Part shown: piece by piece, positions 45,580 through 56,357 of the stretch | Layout: each line of letters begins with the position of its first letter | How positions within the stretch are numbered: position 1 is the stretch's first letter | NCBI GenBank assembly: GCA_964016875.1 | Contig: OZ024726.1 | Location: forward strand, 31,981,503 to 32,045,502 | Source: Fallopia convolvulus | Lineage: Eukaryota > Streptophyta > Magnoliopsida > Caryophyllales > Polygonaceae | Length of the DNA stretch: 64,000 nt | Reading direction: 5' to 3' | The notes under the pieces: model-generated | What the model was told of the DNA's origin: nothing | What the model saw: the letters and a program-made list of their open reading frames with translations, nothing else | Databases searched by the model: none | Position numbers and translations under genes: made by a program

Positions 45580-46636
45580 TGTTGGGACGTTGTTGGGACC
45601 TCTGGTTCTAAGCAACGGATCAACGATTCACTTCTCTTTAAGTTTTGATAATGACAAATACCATAGGGAACTAATGTGGTTTGTTCAAGTATTTCTAAGG
45701 AACACAGGTACAGCCAAGAACTCCTATGAATGACAAAGCCACTACTGGCCACAATGAAGAGTTTCCATCAAGGGAACTCTGAAGAGGAAAGTTCCCATGA
45801 AGTGGGAATTCCCAGAAACAAACAAGAAAACACAAGCTTACAACGATGAAGAGTTTCCATCAAGGGAACTCTGAAGAAGTCAGTTCCCATGAAATGGGAA
45901 CTCACATGTGAAGACAACGACCGTTCAGCGCAGATCGTGGGATTCTGTCTCAGATAGCCAGAGGGAACAGTCTGAGGATCAGACTGTCACGCTTCATCCA
46001 ACGGTCCGATTGATTCAAGAAGTTGACCTAGTTCAAACCAAAGTCACGTGTGAAGAAAGTACAACTTGGGCATCAAGCAAAGGGCATTTTGGACACAAAC
46101 GAAAGATGCGACTGCCCAAGACAAATGGACTATAAAGCCAAATGAATAGTACTCGGTCTGAGTACTTCTCCCAGAACTTACAAACACCCACATCAGAGAA
46201 AAGAAAGAAAAGGAAGAGAAGTCCCCGCCGGCGAGTGTGTGATCTCGACGACGGTGAAGCTGAAGTTCCCTGGAGCAAGGGAACTGAGAAGTCAGCGTAA
46301 GGTTTGAGTTACTTGTGTTTTGCTGTTGTGAGCTTAGGAACTCAGTTGAGAGGATTTACTAGTGTTGCTAGAGTTAGGAAGAACTTGTAGGAACAGAGAA
46401 GTGTAAATCCGGCTGTGTAACTAAGGAACAAAGCAATCAATATAAGTAAGTCATTCAAAATCCTCCAAGCGGAGGTAGAGGTTTACCCATACAACTAGTT
46501 GGTTGTAGTGGGGTTCCTCTATAAAGGAACTGTGCCTTTCACTGTTTTTATTACTTGCGATTATTTACTTCCGCTGCCTTGGGAACAGCTTAATTTCCAG
46601 TTCCCAAGCTCACTGCTAACCGATTACGATCCAACA
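45580..46636 (+). repeat. SIRE 3' LTR (1057 bp)
   Basis: Same length as the 5' LTR, with seven single-base differences and no indels by direct comparison. Followed by the CATTA duplication. Confidence 0.96.
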
Positions 46637-47640
46637 CATTATTATATGATGAGACAACTTATTCATTTATTTGGTTGTTTGACGCATTTTCAAGGGCTAT
46701 GAGTGGAAATTTATCTCAGACAATGGTTATTGATCAAGATGCTACGATGAAAAAAGAACTTAGTTTTCAATGAGAAAAGACTTATCATTGTGTCTTTGTA
46801 TTTGACACATATTTCAAAATGAAGCAATTCACTTGAATGATGTGTTTACCAAAGTATAAAGACTTTTCAAGAGATTTTAGCAACTGCATTTATGACTATG
46901 AACACGAGGAGGATTTTTTGGATTCTTGGAGTAAAATGCTTGATAAGTATGGATTGCAAGATAATGATTGGTTGAAGAGGATGATCAATATCAAAGAAAA
47001 GCGGGCATTAGTTTATGTGAGAGATATATTTTGTACAGATATGACCACTACAGAGTGAAAAATGAATAGTCTCATAAAAAATATGTGAGATATACATATA
47101 AGTTGAGAAGATTTTTTGAACACTTTCAACGGTTACTTAATGATCATCGTTATGATGAAATGGTTGCAAATTTTAAAGATAGCCAAAGTAAAGTAGTGTT
47201 GGCTTGCCGTGTAGAAATCTTGAAGCATGTTGTGAGTGTCTACACACCGGAGGTTTATTTGATGTTTCAAAAAGAGTTTGGTAAAGCTTATGATTTCCAT
47301 ATTGAAATTTGTGGTGAAACAGGAGCACCCGTTAAATATGAGGTCACGCCTCATAGAAAGCATTGTAAATATATTGTCTCTTATGATGAAACTCAAGAAA
47401 GTGTATGATGTACTTGTAGGAAGTTTGAGTTTGCTAGTTTTTTATGCAGTCATATATTGAAGGTTTTTTCAAATATATAATTGATTAAAAAACCATTATT
47501 AAAAATAGGGTGGTTGTAATATAAATTCTTAATGACGAATCTGCCCAAAAGTGCTTCTGGTTTAGAAGATATATATTAACTATCTAGATAGTCAATGCCA
47601 TATTATTATTACTAACTTGACTATATTTTGAAAACAACAT

Positions 47641-49763
47641 CAGAATGTCAAGGAAGTGCGTAGCTTCTTAGGCCTTGTAGGGTACTACAGACGGTTTGTG
47701 GAGGGTTTCTCCAAGATCGCCCTCCCCATGACTAGTTTACTTCTCAAGGTGCACAAGAAGTTCATATGGGGTGAGAAGTGTGAGGCAAGCTTTCAAGAAT
47801 TAAAGAAACGTTTGACAAGTGCCCCAATCCTAACCTTACCTACGAGGGGTTTGTGGTGTATAGTGATGCTTCCAAGCAAGGGCTAGGTTGTGTGCTGATG
47901 CAACATGATAAATTTATCGCTTATGCATCTCGTCAACTCAAGCCATACGAGGTCAACTAACCGACACACGACCTAGAGTTGGCAGTCGTTGTCTCTGCCT
48001 TGAAGATTTGGCGACATTATCTATATGGGGTAAAATGTCAGATCTTCACACATCACAAGAGTTTGAAATATGTTTTCACCAAAAAGGAACTAAACATGAA
48101 GCAACGGAGATAGCTAGAGCTAATCAAGGACTATGATATCGAGTTGCTTTACCACCCAGGTAAGGCTAACGTCGTAGCTGATGCCTTAAGTCAAAAAGCC
48201 ACTCAGGAAACCATGGTAGCATTACTCACAACACAACGATCACTACAGAAAGAGTTGTTGAGAAGTGAGATTGAAGTTTGGTTTGGTCATCAACAAAGTG
48301 GGCTGAATTTGTTGGAAATTCAGGCTACACTGCTAGACCCATTCAAGGAGAAACATGTTGATGATCTTGTCCTGGAGAAAATAAGCAGTGAGGTACAAGA
48401 AGGGAAAGCACCTGGGTTTGTTCTCCAAGATGATGGATCCCTATGGTTCCGTGACAGAATCTGTGTGCTCGCCGATGAGGAACTTTGCAAGTTAATCATG
48501 AAGGAGGCACATTCCTCTGCCTACTCGATAGACCCAAGATCAAGCAAGATGTACAAAGATCCGCGTAAGAACTTCTGATGGCCAAACATGAAGTGGGAAG
48601 TAGCTGAGTTTGTAGCAAGGTGTTTGGTTTGTCAAAGAGTAAAGATTGAGCATCGCAGACCAAGAGGAGAGCTACAACCCCTTCCTGTGCCAAAATGGAA
48701 ATAGGAAGATATCGCCATGTACTTTGTTACTGGCCTACCAATGACTCAAAGTCAGAAGGATGCTATATGGGTCATCATTGATCGACTTACATAGAGTGCT
48801 GAATTTGTAGCCATTAAGTCCTACTGGGAGACTCCTAAGTTGTCAGAGATATTTATACACGAAGTCGTTTAGATACATGGAACTCCTAAAACCATTATAT
48901 CTGATGGAGATGGACGATTCATGTCCAACTTTTGGAAAGAGCTGCATAAGGCGATGGGTACTAAATTACGTTTTAGCACTGCATTTCATCCCCACATTAA
49001 TGGGCAATCGGAGAGAACAATTTAAACCTTGAAGGATATGCTTAGGGCATGTGTACTAGATCGCCCTACTAGCTGGGAGAACAGTTTAATCTTGATTGAG
49101 TTTACATACAATAACAGTTGGCACTTGGCGATCAAGATGGCACCATTTGAAGCACTGTATGGTCGGAAATGTAGATCTCTGATATGTTGGGATGAGAATG
49201 CTAATAAAATCCTACTTGGGCTAGAATTGGTTGAAAGAACCACTGCTGAAATTAGTCTGATTAGGCAGAGAATGCTCACAGCCCAACGTTGACTGAAGTC
49301 GTACCCTGATTTAAAAAGTAGTGCCATCGAGTTCGTAGTAGGAGAGGTGTTTGTTAAAGTGTCACCGACAAAAGGAGTGTTCCGTTTCGGGAAGAGAGGG
49401 AAGCTAACCCCTCGTTATGTGGGTCCCTTTGAAATACTGGAACGAATAGACAAACTTGCATATCGCCTTGCAATGCCTCCGTCAGCACATCCGGTTAATG
49501 ATGTTTTCCTTGTGTCTTTGTTGCGCAAATATATACCTGATGAATCTCATATCCTTAACTATGATGACATTGAGGTGCAACCAACTGACACGTATGAGAA
49601 GCCAATCCTTGTTATTGAACATCGAGTGAAAGAATTACGTAACAAAAAGGTGCAATTGGTGAGAATTTTGTGGTCCAAGAATGGCGACGAAGAAATTACA
49701 TGGGACACATGGGAAACGGAACGGGACATGCATCATCGTTTTCCAGAACTTTTTCTACCGTAG
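47641..49763 (+). pseudogene. pol: gypsy-1 Pol remnant: RNase H, integrase, chromodomain
   Basis: [20 protein letters not shown] is the connection after reverse transcriptase. RNase H follows (about 47830-48190). The integrase zinc region (EAHSSAYSIDPRS...CLVCQ) lies at about 48500-48640, the core at about 48740-49030 (VIIDRL, FSNFWKELHKAM-like) and a GPY/F-type end at 49400. A C-terminal chromodomain-like segment (VKELRNKKVQLVRILWSKNG, TWETERDM) spans about 49620-49760. Compared with gypsy-2, stops appear at 48111 (TAG for TGG), 48576 (TGA for TGG), 49023 (TAA for CAA) and 49290 (TGA for CGA), besides others. It is fully inactive. Confidence 0.88.
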
Positions 49764-49797
49764 GTTTGTGGACGAAACTATTTTTAAGGGGTACTAT

Positions 49798-50564
49798 TGT
49801 AATAACCACTCTTTTTATGAAGGGTATTATTGTAAATTTCCTCCTTTCTCATATCTTAATAAAAGATATTTTTATTTTCTTAAAGGAAGAAGAAAAGGTA
49901 AATAATAACTTCTTCTTCTCCACCTCTTAACAAGAGGGTTTAAAATTTTAATTTGGCGTAAAAGAAGGGCCAACCGTCTATATCTTCTTCTCCACCTCTT
50001 TCCTTTCTTGTTCTTCTTTCCATAAACCATTCAAATCCAATTTCGGATCAATTTAGGCCATGATTGCGGCTAAGACCAAAATGAAAGTTATGGATTGTAT
50101 CATTCTTGACCTCCACGTTTTGGAAGCACCTTAAATAGCAAAAAAACGAATCTGATATTACCCATATACACCCACGAACCCTAGAGTGTACCTCTCTCGG
50201 TATTTCATCGATTTCTCTCAAACCATAAAGCCAATCCCCAAACTAAAATAAGATTTGGAATCCTCATTAAAATCCCTACAAAAACCCTCTTCACCCATAA
50301 TTTTTACATTGCTCTAAGCCCTTGGAAAAATCCATTTAATGTGTCGACCTGTGCAGTGAAAACAGGGGACGTACAACCACCTTCCTACCCCAATTCCGAC
50401 AACCATAGACCACCACTAGCATCGCCTCCACCAACTATGTGTGCGCCAACCCCTTGTAGTTCGAACCCAATCGGTCCCGAGCCATGCCGTGGACCAAACT
50501 CAATTTGGACTATAAGTCCGAGGTCACTGGCGTGTACCATCTTCGAGAAAAATCGGGGGTGTTA
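49798..50564 (+). repeat. gypsy-1 3' LTR
   Basis: It begins TGTAATAACC after a purine tract and ends GGGGGTGTTACA. Its last 50 bases (GGTCACTGGCGTGTACC..., AAAATCGGGGGTGTTACA) closely match the end of the gypsy-2 5' LTR at 55049. This confirms the right border. The left border is less certain. Confidence 0.75.
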
Positions 50565-51847
50565 CATGATACTGATCAAAAGAGGATCTTCAACGAATCG
50601 TCCAAACCAAAAGCAAGTGGGTTCTAGAATACTTGAAAGTTCCTCTGAATCATCTTCAACGAATCCTTGGCTTGAATCCTCCTTTGAGAAATGATACAGA
50701 TCAAAGGAGGATTCAAGCCAAGGATTCTTTGAAAATGATTCAAAGGCCTAAACCAAGACCTTTCCTAAGGTCCCGAGCATTCAAGTTCAAGAAGGTTTTC
50801 ATGAATTCCATATTTTCATTTGATTATGTTCATCAATGGCGTCCAAGGCCACCAAGGAAGAGGATGAAGTCATGAAAGTTCGGAAAGTTAAGAAGTCCGT
50901 CAAATTAAAAACAATGCTCAGTAAAATGGTCATAACTTGGGCTAGAAAATTGATCTCCAGTCCTTCAAATTGAGTTGGATAGATAATTAAAAGATCTACA
51001 ACTTTGTAGTTTAAGTCGAATCCAGAATCCAACAGCAAAGAGGTGAAACTTGCGATTTACTGAGAGCTGTTCAAGTCTTACGGGAATCCTATCTTTAGTT
51101 TTAATTCTATCTATTTCTAGATATTATATTTATGATAATTTCGGCCATAAGAGTTTGTTAGGCCTGAAATATATCTTGCTTTATTATTATTTATATCTTT
51201 TTGAGTTTTAGGATTAGTTTTTTAGTTTTCTTATCTAAATAAGTCAGATAATTATTTATTTGATTTATTTATGGTAAGAGGACTTGGATAGGAGTTTTAA
51301 GAATATATTAGATTATCTTGTGAGGCAAGCAAAAGGTCCATTATACCCCTCTAGGGCTGGCCACCTTGTTGCTTGCTCTTCAAGGAGACTCTTTTGTATT
51401 CCCTTTAAATACCTTGCAGTTATCGTTCAATAAAAATCAGCCTGAATTAGATAAACCCCTATTGGTTTATCTAGTTTATGGGCCATTAAAGCAACTATTA
51501 TGTTCAAGCAATTTCGATCATCATCATCACCAATTCGTTCTTGTTTCAATTCAGATTTGAGTTGTTAATTTTATCAATTAAGATAGTTCTAGTTTGATTG
51601 TTAAAGATCGAACCTAGTTCATCAATTGAATTTAGCGTTAGATCCAATTCAATTGAACTATCTCTTTGATTATCTTAACTCCTCAAATCAGTTTCATTAT
51701 CATTCATATTTCAAGTTTCTTATTCATCAAGTTATTAACTTTGAAGGCAAATCAGGTTGGAAATCGAACTACTGGCAAGATCGGGATCCTGTGATGTCAT
51801 ATACTTGTTCAACGAGAAGTAATCCGAGACGATCACGTATCATTACA
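50565..51847 (+). repeat. Additional gypsy-type LTR
   Basis: It ends CATTACA at 51847, four bases before a primer-binding site, so an LTR must end here. A TATA-like CTTTAAATACC lies near 51408. The left part (about 50690-50880) reads like the end of gypsy coding DNA (RRIQAKDSLKMIQ, LRSRAFKFKKV), so the LTR proper probably starts to the right of it, perhaps near 50900-51060. No internal domain follows; the element is truncated. Confidence 0.5.
50661..50727. repeat. Perfect 27-bp inverted repeat with 13-nt loop
   Basis: The left arm 50661-50687 (GAATCCTTGGCTTGAATCCT...) is exactly complementary to 50701-50727. The transcript would form a 27-bp hairpin. Confidence 0.95.
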
Positions 51848-51851
51848 AATA

Positions 51852-51864
51852 TGGTATCAGAGCC
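51852..51864 (+). promoter_or_regulatory. Primer-binding site of the truncated gypsy-type element
   Basis: TGGTATCAGAGCC follows the LTR end at 51847 by four bases. It is complementary to the 3' end of initiator-methionine tRNA. Confidence 0.85.
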
Positions 51865-51927
51865 AGGTTAAAAGTATGACCATGAAATTAAAAGTATGAG
51901 TAACTTGGCTCTTAAATTATTTGAGGT

Positions 51928-51964
51928 GGCTCTGATACCATAATCAATGTCAGTTCTGATACCA
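51928..51964 (-). promoter_or_regulatory. Two antisense primer-binding-site-like motifs
   Basis: GGCTCTGATACCA (51928-51940) and GTTCTGATACCA (51953-51964) are reverse complements of TGGTATCAGAGCC and a one-base variant. They suggest remnants of minus-strand retroelements. Confidence 0.6.
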
Positions 51965-51975
51965 TAATTATGGGG

Positions 51976-52290
51976 GTGAACATATAAGGAAATGAGGTGC
52001 TATCCATGTCAATAAAAGCTCTTCCTTTTCTGTGTTCAAGTGAGGACAAAGAAGTCAGAAGTTAAGCGTGCAAGGGCGAGAGTAGTACCAGGATGGGTGA
52101 CCTATGGCAAGTCCTTGGGCCTTTAAAAGCTCTTCTTTTTATGGTTTGGCATGGTATATCGCTTCTATGACCTCGGGCCTTAAAAATAGTATCAGAGCCG
52201 ATTTCGAGCGACGGGTTGGCTTGGTCGGAGGACAGTCACTCGACTTGGAGGGCGGTCTTTGTGCCTTTACGAGGACATCAAGTGCTTAAT
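51976..52290 (+). mobile_element. Cassandra-like TRIM fragment
   Basis: A 5S rRNA-derived stretch (52058-52120) is followed by TAGTATCAGAGCC (52187-52199), a primer-binding site with one mismatch, and a GC-rich tail (GACGGGTTGGCTTGGTCGGA...). 5S sequence inside an LTR ahead of such a site is the signature of Cassandra terminal-repeat retrotransposons in miniature. The second LTR is missing and the left edge is not defined. Confidence 0.68.
52058..52120 (+). ncRNA. 5S rRNA-derived segment with Pol III internal promoter
   Basis: It contains AAGTTAAGCGTGC (box A), GGGCGAGAGTAGTA (intermediate element) and GGATGGGTGACCT (box C), then AAGTCCT, in the spacing of plant 5S rRNA. The 5' part of 5S is missing, so it is not a functional rRNA gene. 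Confidence 0.85.
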
Positions 52291-52619
52291 TGGGTGATAC
52301 TCCTCTTTTTCAAAATCATTAAGGAAATTATTGAAATTATTTCTCCAATTATTTTATGAGTTGTTATTGTTTATTTTTTTTGATGGAAGTTATTGTTTAT
52401 TTTGTTCTCTCTTGTATAAGAAGAAGCATGAAATAAATATAACTTGTAGGAAAATAATTCAATAAATGATTTGAGCAAAGTAAAATTGACTTAATAATGT
52501 ATATACTTCGAATTAAAAAAAATAATGTATATAATTCAAATAATAAATTTGACATATATACCAAGGAGAATAAGCATAATTAAAAACAACATTATAGTTG
52601 AAGAAAGGGCAAAAATGGA
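52291..52619. other. AT-rich spacer
   Basis: No gene or clear element end is seen between the Cassandra-like fragment and the gypsy-2 LTR. Confidence 0.5.
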
Positions 52620-55049
52620 TGTAATTAGAAAAGTTGGGAACTTTTCATAATTACCCCTAAATTCTGGGTGCCCATGTGTAATTACCGAAATATATGCAGC
52701 CATTCGGTTTTTCTTGTTCAAGGAAGAATCCTATCTTTTGAAGGCTGATTCGGACTCGTTTCTTAACCAAATTCAATTTCGAAAGAACCGGGATACTCTT
52801 CTAGATATTATCTACGAAATCCCTCAACAAACTCGGTAAAATTCATAGAAAATCTTATCTAATTCAATAGTTAAAGATAAGAAGTTGCTAAAACGCGTTT
52901 TCGGGGTAAAGATGGGATTTTATCCGAATTAAGCTGCGTTTTGGCTAGGAATTTCCTTGGAGACGAAGCCTTCAGAAACCATAATCACTCCCTATAAATA
53001 TACACCGAAACTCATCGCTTTTTCTCATCCAAAAACCTCAAAAAAATCACATCGAGTCCTTGTGCCCTATTTCTGCGCAGCCGCTGTTCTTGAGCGATTT
53101 CGGTTTGAAATCGAAACCTAAAGTCGAGTTTCTTGCCAACAGTAGATAGCCCACGATTCCACGAGTCCAATGCCGCCGATCCCGTCCTTTTTCGTTTCCG
53201 TTTGCGGGAGAACCGAGCCTTCAAAGCCAGGTTGCTGGTGTTTTGTTCGGAAAATACAATAGCCGATTTATTGTAAGTATACATGTAATTACGCTGCTAA
53301 TGCCGACGTACTTTTGTACATCTGTATAATCATGTTTACTGTTATTTGTATACTACTTAACGTACATGATTATGATAATAAATTAAGCCTAATTACTATA
53401 TATCATATAACATGGAACGAAGGAACATGTATGGCATAAACATGTATTGCTACTGCATGTTTGCTCACAGTAAACGAAAAAGAATTCAGATCCATGTAGT
53501 TTTATAAAAGCATATTAGTAAGGATTAATATGTTCATGTATTAGTTCTAATAAAACCATCATGTTATCTTAGGAAACGATAACATCTATACTTATTAAGT
53601 GTAATATAACAATTATGTTATTCTTATGGAACGATCAAAATAAATTAATTATAATTTATTTTGCATTGCCGGTACAATTTCGGATGGGGATTTTGAATAG
53701 GCGTGCGGGATTGTTAACTTCAAAGCTTGTCTTTTTGCTTGAACGTTAAGTTCGCTTTGCATTATTTCTTTAAGCATTGGAATTGAATCCATGTTTAATT
53801 ATTGTTGGGAATTGTTTGTGTGGAAATAATTAAACTAATGTTATAAAGCGCTAGATATTATTACTAGGTTGTGCGTAGCCCTCGGGCTTGTTTGTGAATT
53901 GTTGTGCTTTGTCTATAGACTTGTATGCTAGCGTAGTACTAGATGTGTAAGACTTGTGATCTTTGGATACCTCTTTATAACATTCGCATTAGGATGGATC
54001 CAAACCCTAATGCTGGTCATGACACTGCCCGTCTCATCCGTGCATGAGGGGTGTAGCATCTAGCTAATGCTCTCTATCTAATTCCGGGTAGTTCTTGTAT
54101 TCGCGCCTCGACTAATTCGAGAAGTATTAAAAACTTATAACTCGATGTGGAATGTTTTTTCATTTAAATAAGATAAGTTCCAAATGCACATCTTTAATGA
54201 ACCAGGGTGGTGGTTACAATTTATGGCCCTACTCTTGCTCCTGGCTAAGTAAGTCTTCTTTCCAATCTGAATGCATGCTCGGGTTTGTTAAAACGCATAT
54301 AAAATGGCAAAACGGATTTGGTACTTAAGCGCTTTCACGACCATCTCCCTGTCGGCACCCTCCGAGTATGATTTGGTTGGTCGAGACCCAATTGGTCGAC
54401 GCGATTCTTTTCAAAACAAAATTAGGTGAATAATAAAATGTTCCCAACAATCGCATATTTCCTTAAAGGAGTCACATTCCTTGTGTCGTCCCCTCTCTTT
54501 TATTGCATCTCTCTTTTCTTTTCTGTGGAAGTATTGTAGTTACTAAAACGTTAACCGGCTTTCATTCGGAATTCAATGGTGGTGATTTAATACAACCACA
54601 AGAACCACTCATAAAAAGTCCTATTTGCTTAGTCTGTCACAAGACTAACCCAACCGTTTCTTTCTTTTGCATGGTCGACTGGTGTCAACCCTTCCCTATA
54701 CGGAAGCATCAGGTCTCAAGCTTACGGAGTGAAGAGGTGATTACAATATACTTGGAGTTTCTATTTAGTGACAAGATTTTCATTAAGTTATTTCTTTAGT
54801 TATAATAAAGGCGAGATCATTGGCTTGTGAGGACCGTCAAAACAAGTTCGCATTGAAGGATTGTTTTATTTCCGCATTTTATAGTTGGTTTAATTCTGTA
54901 AACACTCTTTCTATAATTTGTTATCCTATTTTCTATTTCGTTATAAATTTTGCAAGAAAGTTTTGTTACTGTAAAGTCTTGGGTGGCTTAGGATGAATTT
55001 CCTAGGTCACTGACGTGTAACCTCTCCGAGGAAAATCGGGGGTGTTACA
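52620..55049 (+). repeat. gypsy-2 5' LTR (start uncertain)
   Basis: The end is fixed by similarity to gypsy-1 and by the primer site. A promoter TATA box (TATAAATA, 52993-53000) sits in a CCCTATAAATATACACC context, with a C/T-rich start region about 30 bp on. If it begins at 52620 it is 2.4 kb, which is long but not unusual for Tekay elements. Confidence 0.65.
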
Positions 55050-55053
55050 AATA

Positions 55054-55065
55054 TGGTATCAGAGC
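55054..55065 (+). promoter_or_regulatory. gypsy-2 primer-binding site
   Basis: TGGTATCAGAGC, four bases after the LTR end, matches initiator-methionine tRNA. Confidence 0.93.
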
Positions 55066-55257
55066 TAAAAGTTTTAAATGATTTTTAAACCGTTTTAGAA
55101 AACGATTTACAATATCTAAATGTTTTAGTCCTAATACAAAAGATTTCTCAAGTATTTGTTTTAAAAACCTTCCAACTTGTAGTCACTTGTATTTATTATA
55201 GAATAAAGGAAATTCTACTAATAAATACTAACCTCCTTTTTTTACTACTTTTAGAGA

Positions 55258-55986
55258 ATGGGTAGTGAGCACCGTGAAGATAAGGTTGCTTTTGTCGATT
55301 TGGAAGAAACTGATGAGGATCCTAGCATGGACTCTAACTACGAGAGTGAGGAGGAGACTTATCCATCATATGTGGATGACGAGGGAACATCCAAGAGGGA
55401 GACTTACCCATCATATGTGGCTGACGAGGGAACGTCTAAGAGAAAGTGGAGATTCCGGACTCCCTATCCACCAACACCGCGTCCAGATCATTGCTTCTGT
55501 AAGAACTTATATAAGATGCATAAGTACACGCCTAGATCCCCTCCTGTTGGACTGCACCCTGCTCCCCAGTACTCGCCCTTGAGCCCTCCTGCTAGAGACT
55601 CCCCTAGACCACATTACTTTGGAAGAGCTAGTGGAGCACAACCCACCTGGATGAACATACGCAAGGAGGAAGCCCTTCGTTGTGCTAGTGACATGGTGGA
55701 TCGTCAGCACAACATGACTCACCCATGAGAAGCTTTCATAGCCTCTGGGAGCAACAAGGCCAAACGTGCAAGAATTCGACCTGACCCCCTTCTACCCCAC
55801 ATGGTGTCTTGTCGGGACACATTAGCTGAGAGCATGGCATGGCTCACAAAATTGGAAGAGGCTCTGGAAGAAGTGAGGCAAAGGGTGGAAGTAGTGAAGA
55901 CCGATGTGGAAAAAGCCAATAACTTGTTGGATCACAGCGGTGTGCTCATGGATCCGACACTTTTCACTCTTGGATTTCTGGATTGA
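55258..55986 (+). pseudogene. Extra reading frame upstream of gag in gypsy-2
   Basis: A frame of about 242 codons starts at MGSEHREDKVAFVDLEE and is broken only by one TGA at 55726-55728 (CCA TGA GAA, likely CGA before mutation). It then stays in frame to a stop at 55984-55986. The N-terminal part is acidic with a duplicated ETYPSYVDDEGTSKR unit; the middle is Pro/Arg-rich (PPTPRPDHCFCK, YSPLSPPARDSPRP). The C-terminal part is a likely coiled coil (SMAWLTKLEEALEEVRQRVE). It lies between the primer site and gag. I do not recognise a family. Confidence 0.65.
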
Positions 55987-56357
55987 TACTGTTATCCTCC
56001 AAGTACACCTAGAAGACCACCGGGCAGGTGGGAAGCTGACATTAAGAGGGACATTAAGAGGGTCAAAGGCCAGTTAAGGGAGGAGATCATAAGAAGTATC
56101 GGAAGTTGTGGGAAGAACGTCGTTAGAAAGTTTATCAATTTCCTTCCTAGTTTTAGTAGTTATGTTTTGGTTTTGAATAAAGTGCTCAGACTTAAGTTTG
56201 TTTTTCTTTAGTTTTGGATTGTTTCTTGAGATTTAAGGGATATTAGAGATATTACTATTTTGAATAAATTATTAATTTTTCTATCAATTCTTGTCTAATA
56301 ACATACATAGTATTTTGTATATTGACTGGATGAATTGAAACTTATAAATTTATTCAG

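Larger units (their letters stand above)
35651..46636 (+). mobile_element. SIRE/Maximus-type Ty1/copia retrotransposon
   Basis: A complete 10,986-bp element with two 1057-bp LTRs (TGTTGGGACG...GATCCAACA) flanked by the perfect 5-bp duplication CATTA (35646-35650 and 46637-46641). Order is PBS, gag, protease, integrase, reverse transcriptase, RNase H, an extra post-pol gene region and polypurine tract. Long LTRs, a large gag with two zinc knuckles and a third gene region point to the SIRE/Maximus lineage. The LTRs differ at 7 positions, so it is very young. Pol has two in-frame stops and the extra region one frameshift. Confidence 0.96.
34758..47550 (+). pseudogene. FAR1/FHY3-type (MULE-derived) gene, split by SIRE element
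   Basis: The left part (34758-35650) encodes a FAR1 DNA-binding domain (VVMEFETEDAAYDFYNGYA, SFSVRK, CSC; then TRFGCLAMLKIS, FTAEHNHNL). It continues into the transposase-derived core (GDIVCFDTTCNKNKDGRPIA, FVGVNHHKQSTIFGVAL). The SIRE element follows at 35651-46636, and the gene resumes after a CATTA duplication with LLYDETT-like coding in TTATATGATGAGAC, then KMLDKYGLQDNDWLK and FFEHFQRLLN. A SWIM-like CTCRKFEF...C.H ends near 47460. FHY3/FAR1 proteins are MULE transposase-derived transcription factors; some MULEs encode the same architecture, so this may be either. Frame changes near 35062 and stops, such as TGA for an expected Trp near 35498, predate or accompany the insertion. Non-functional. 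Confidence 0.85.
47628..50564 (+). mobile_element. 5'-truncated chromodomain-type Ty3/gypsy element (gypsy-1)
   Basis: Similarity to gypsy-2 starts near CAACATCAGAATGT (about 47634) and corresponds to the stretch from about 58930 on. Protease and most of reverse transcriptase are missing. Pol ends at 49763, a TTTTTAAGGGG tract follows and an LTR runs to 50564. The left junction lies about 80 bp beyond the end of FAR1-like similarity. Confidence 0.88.

Noticed and set aside
52058..52120. Functional 5S rRNA gene
   Set aside because: The first third of 5S is missing and the context is a TRIM-like LTR with a primer site.
53012..53284. A 90-codon minus-strand frame as a host gene
   Set aside because: It lies across the transcript start region of the gypsy-2 5' LTR and shows no motif.
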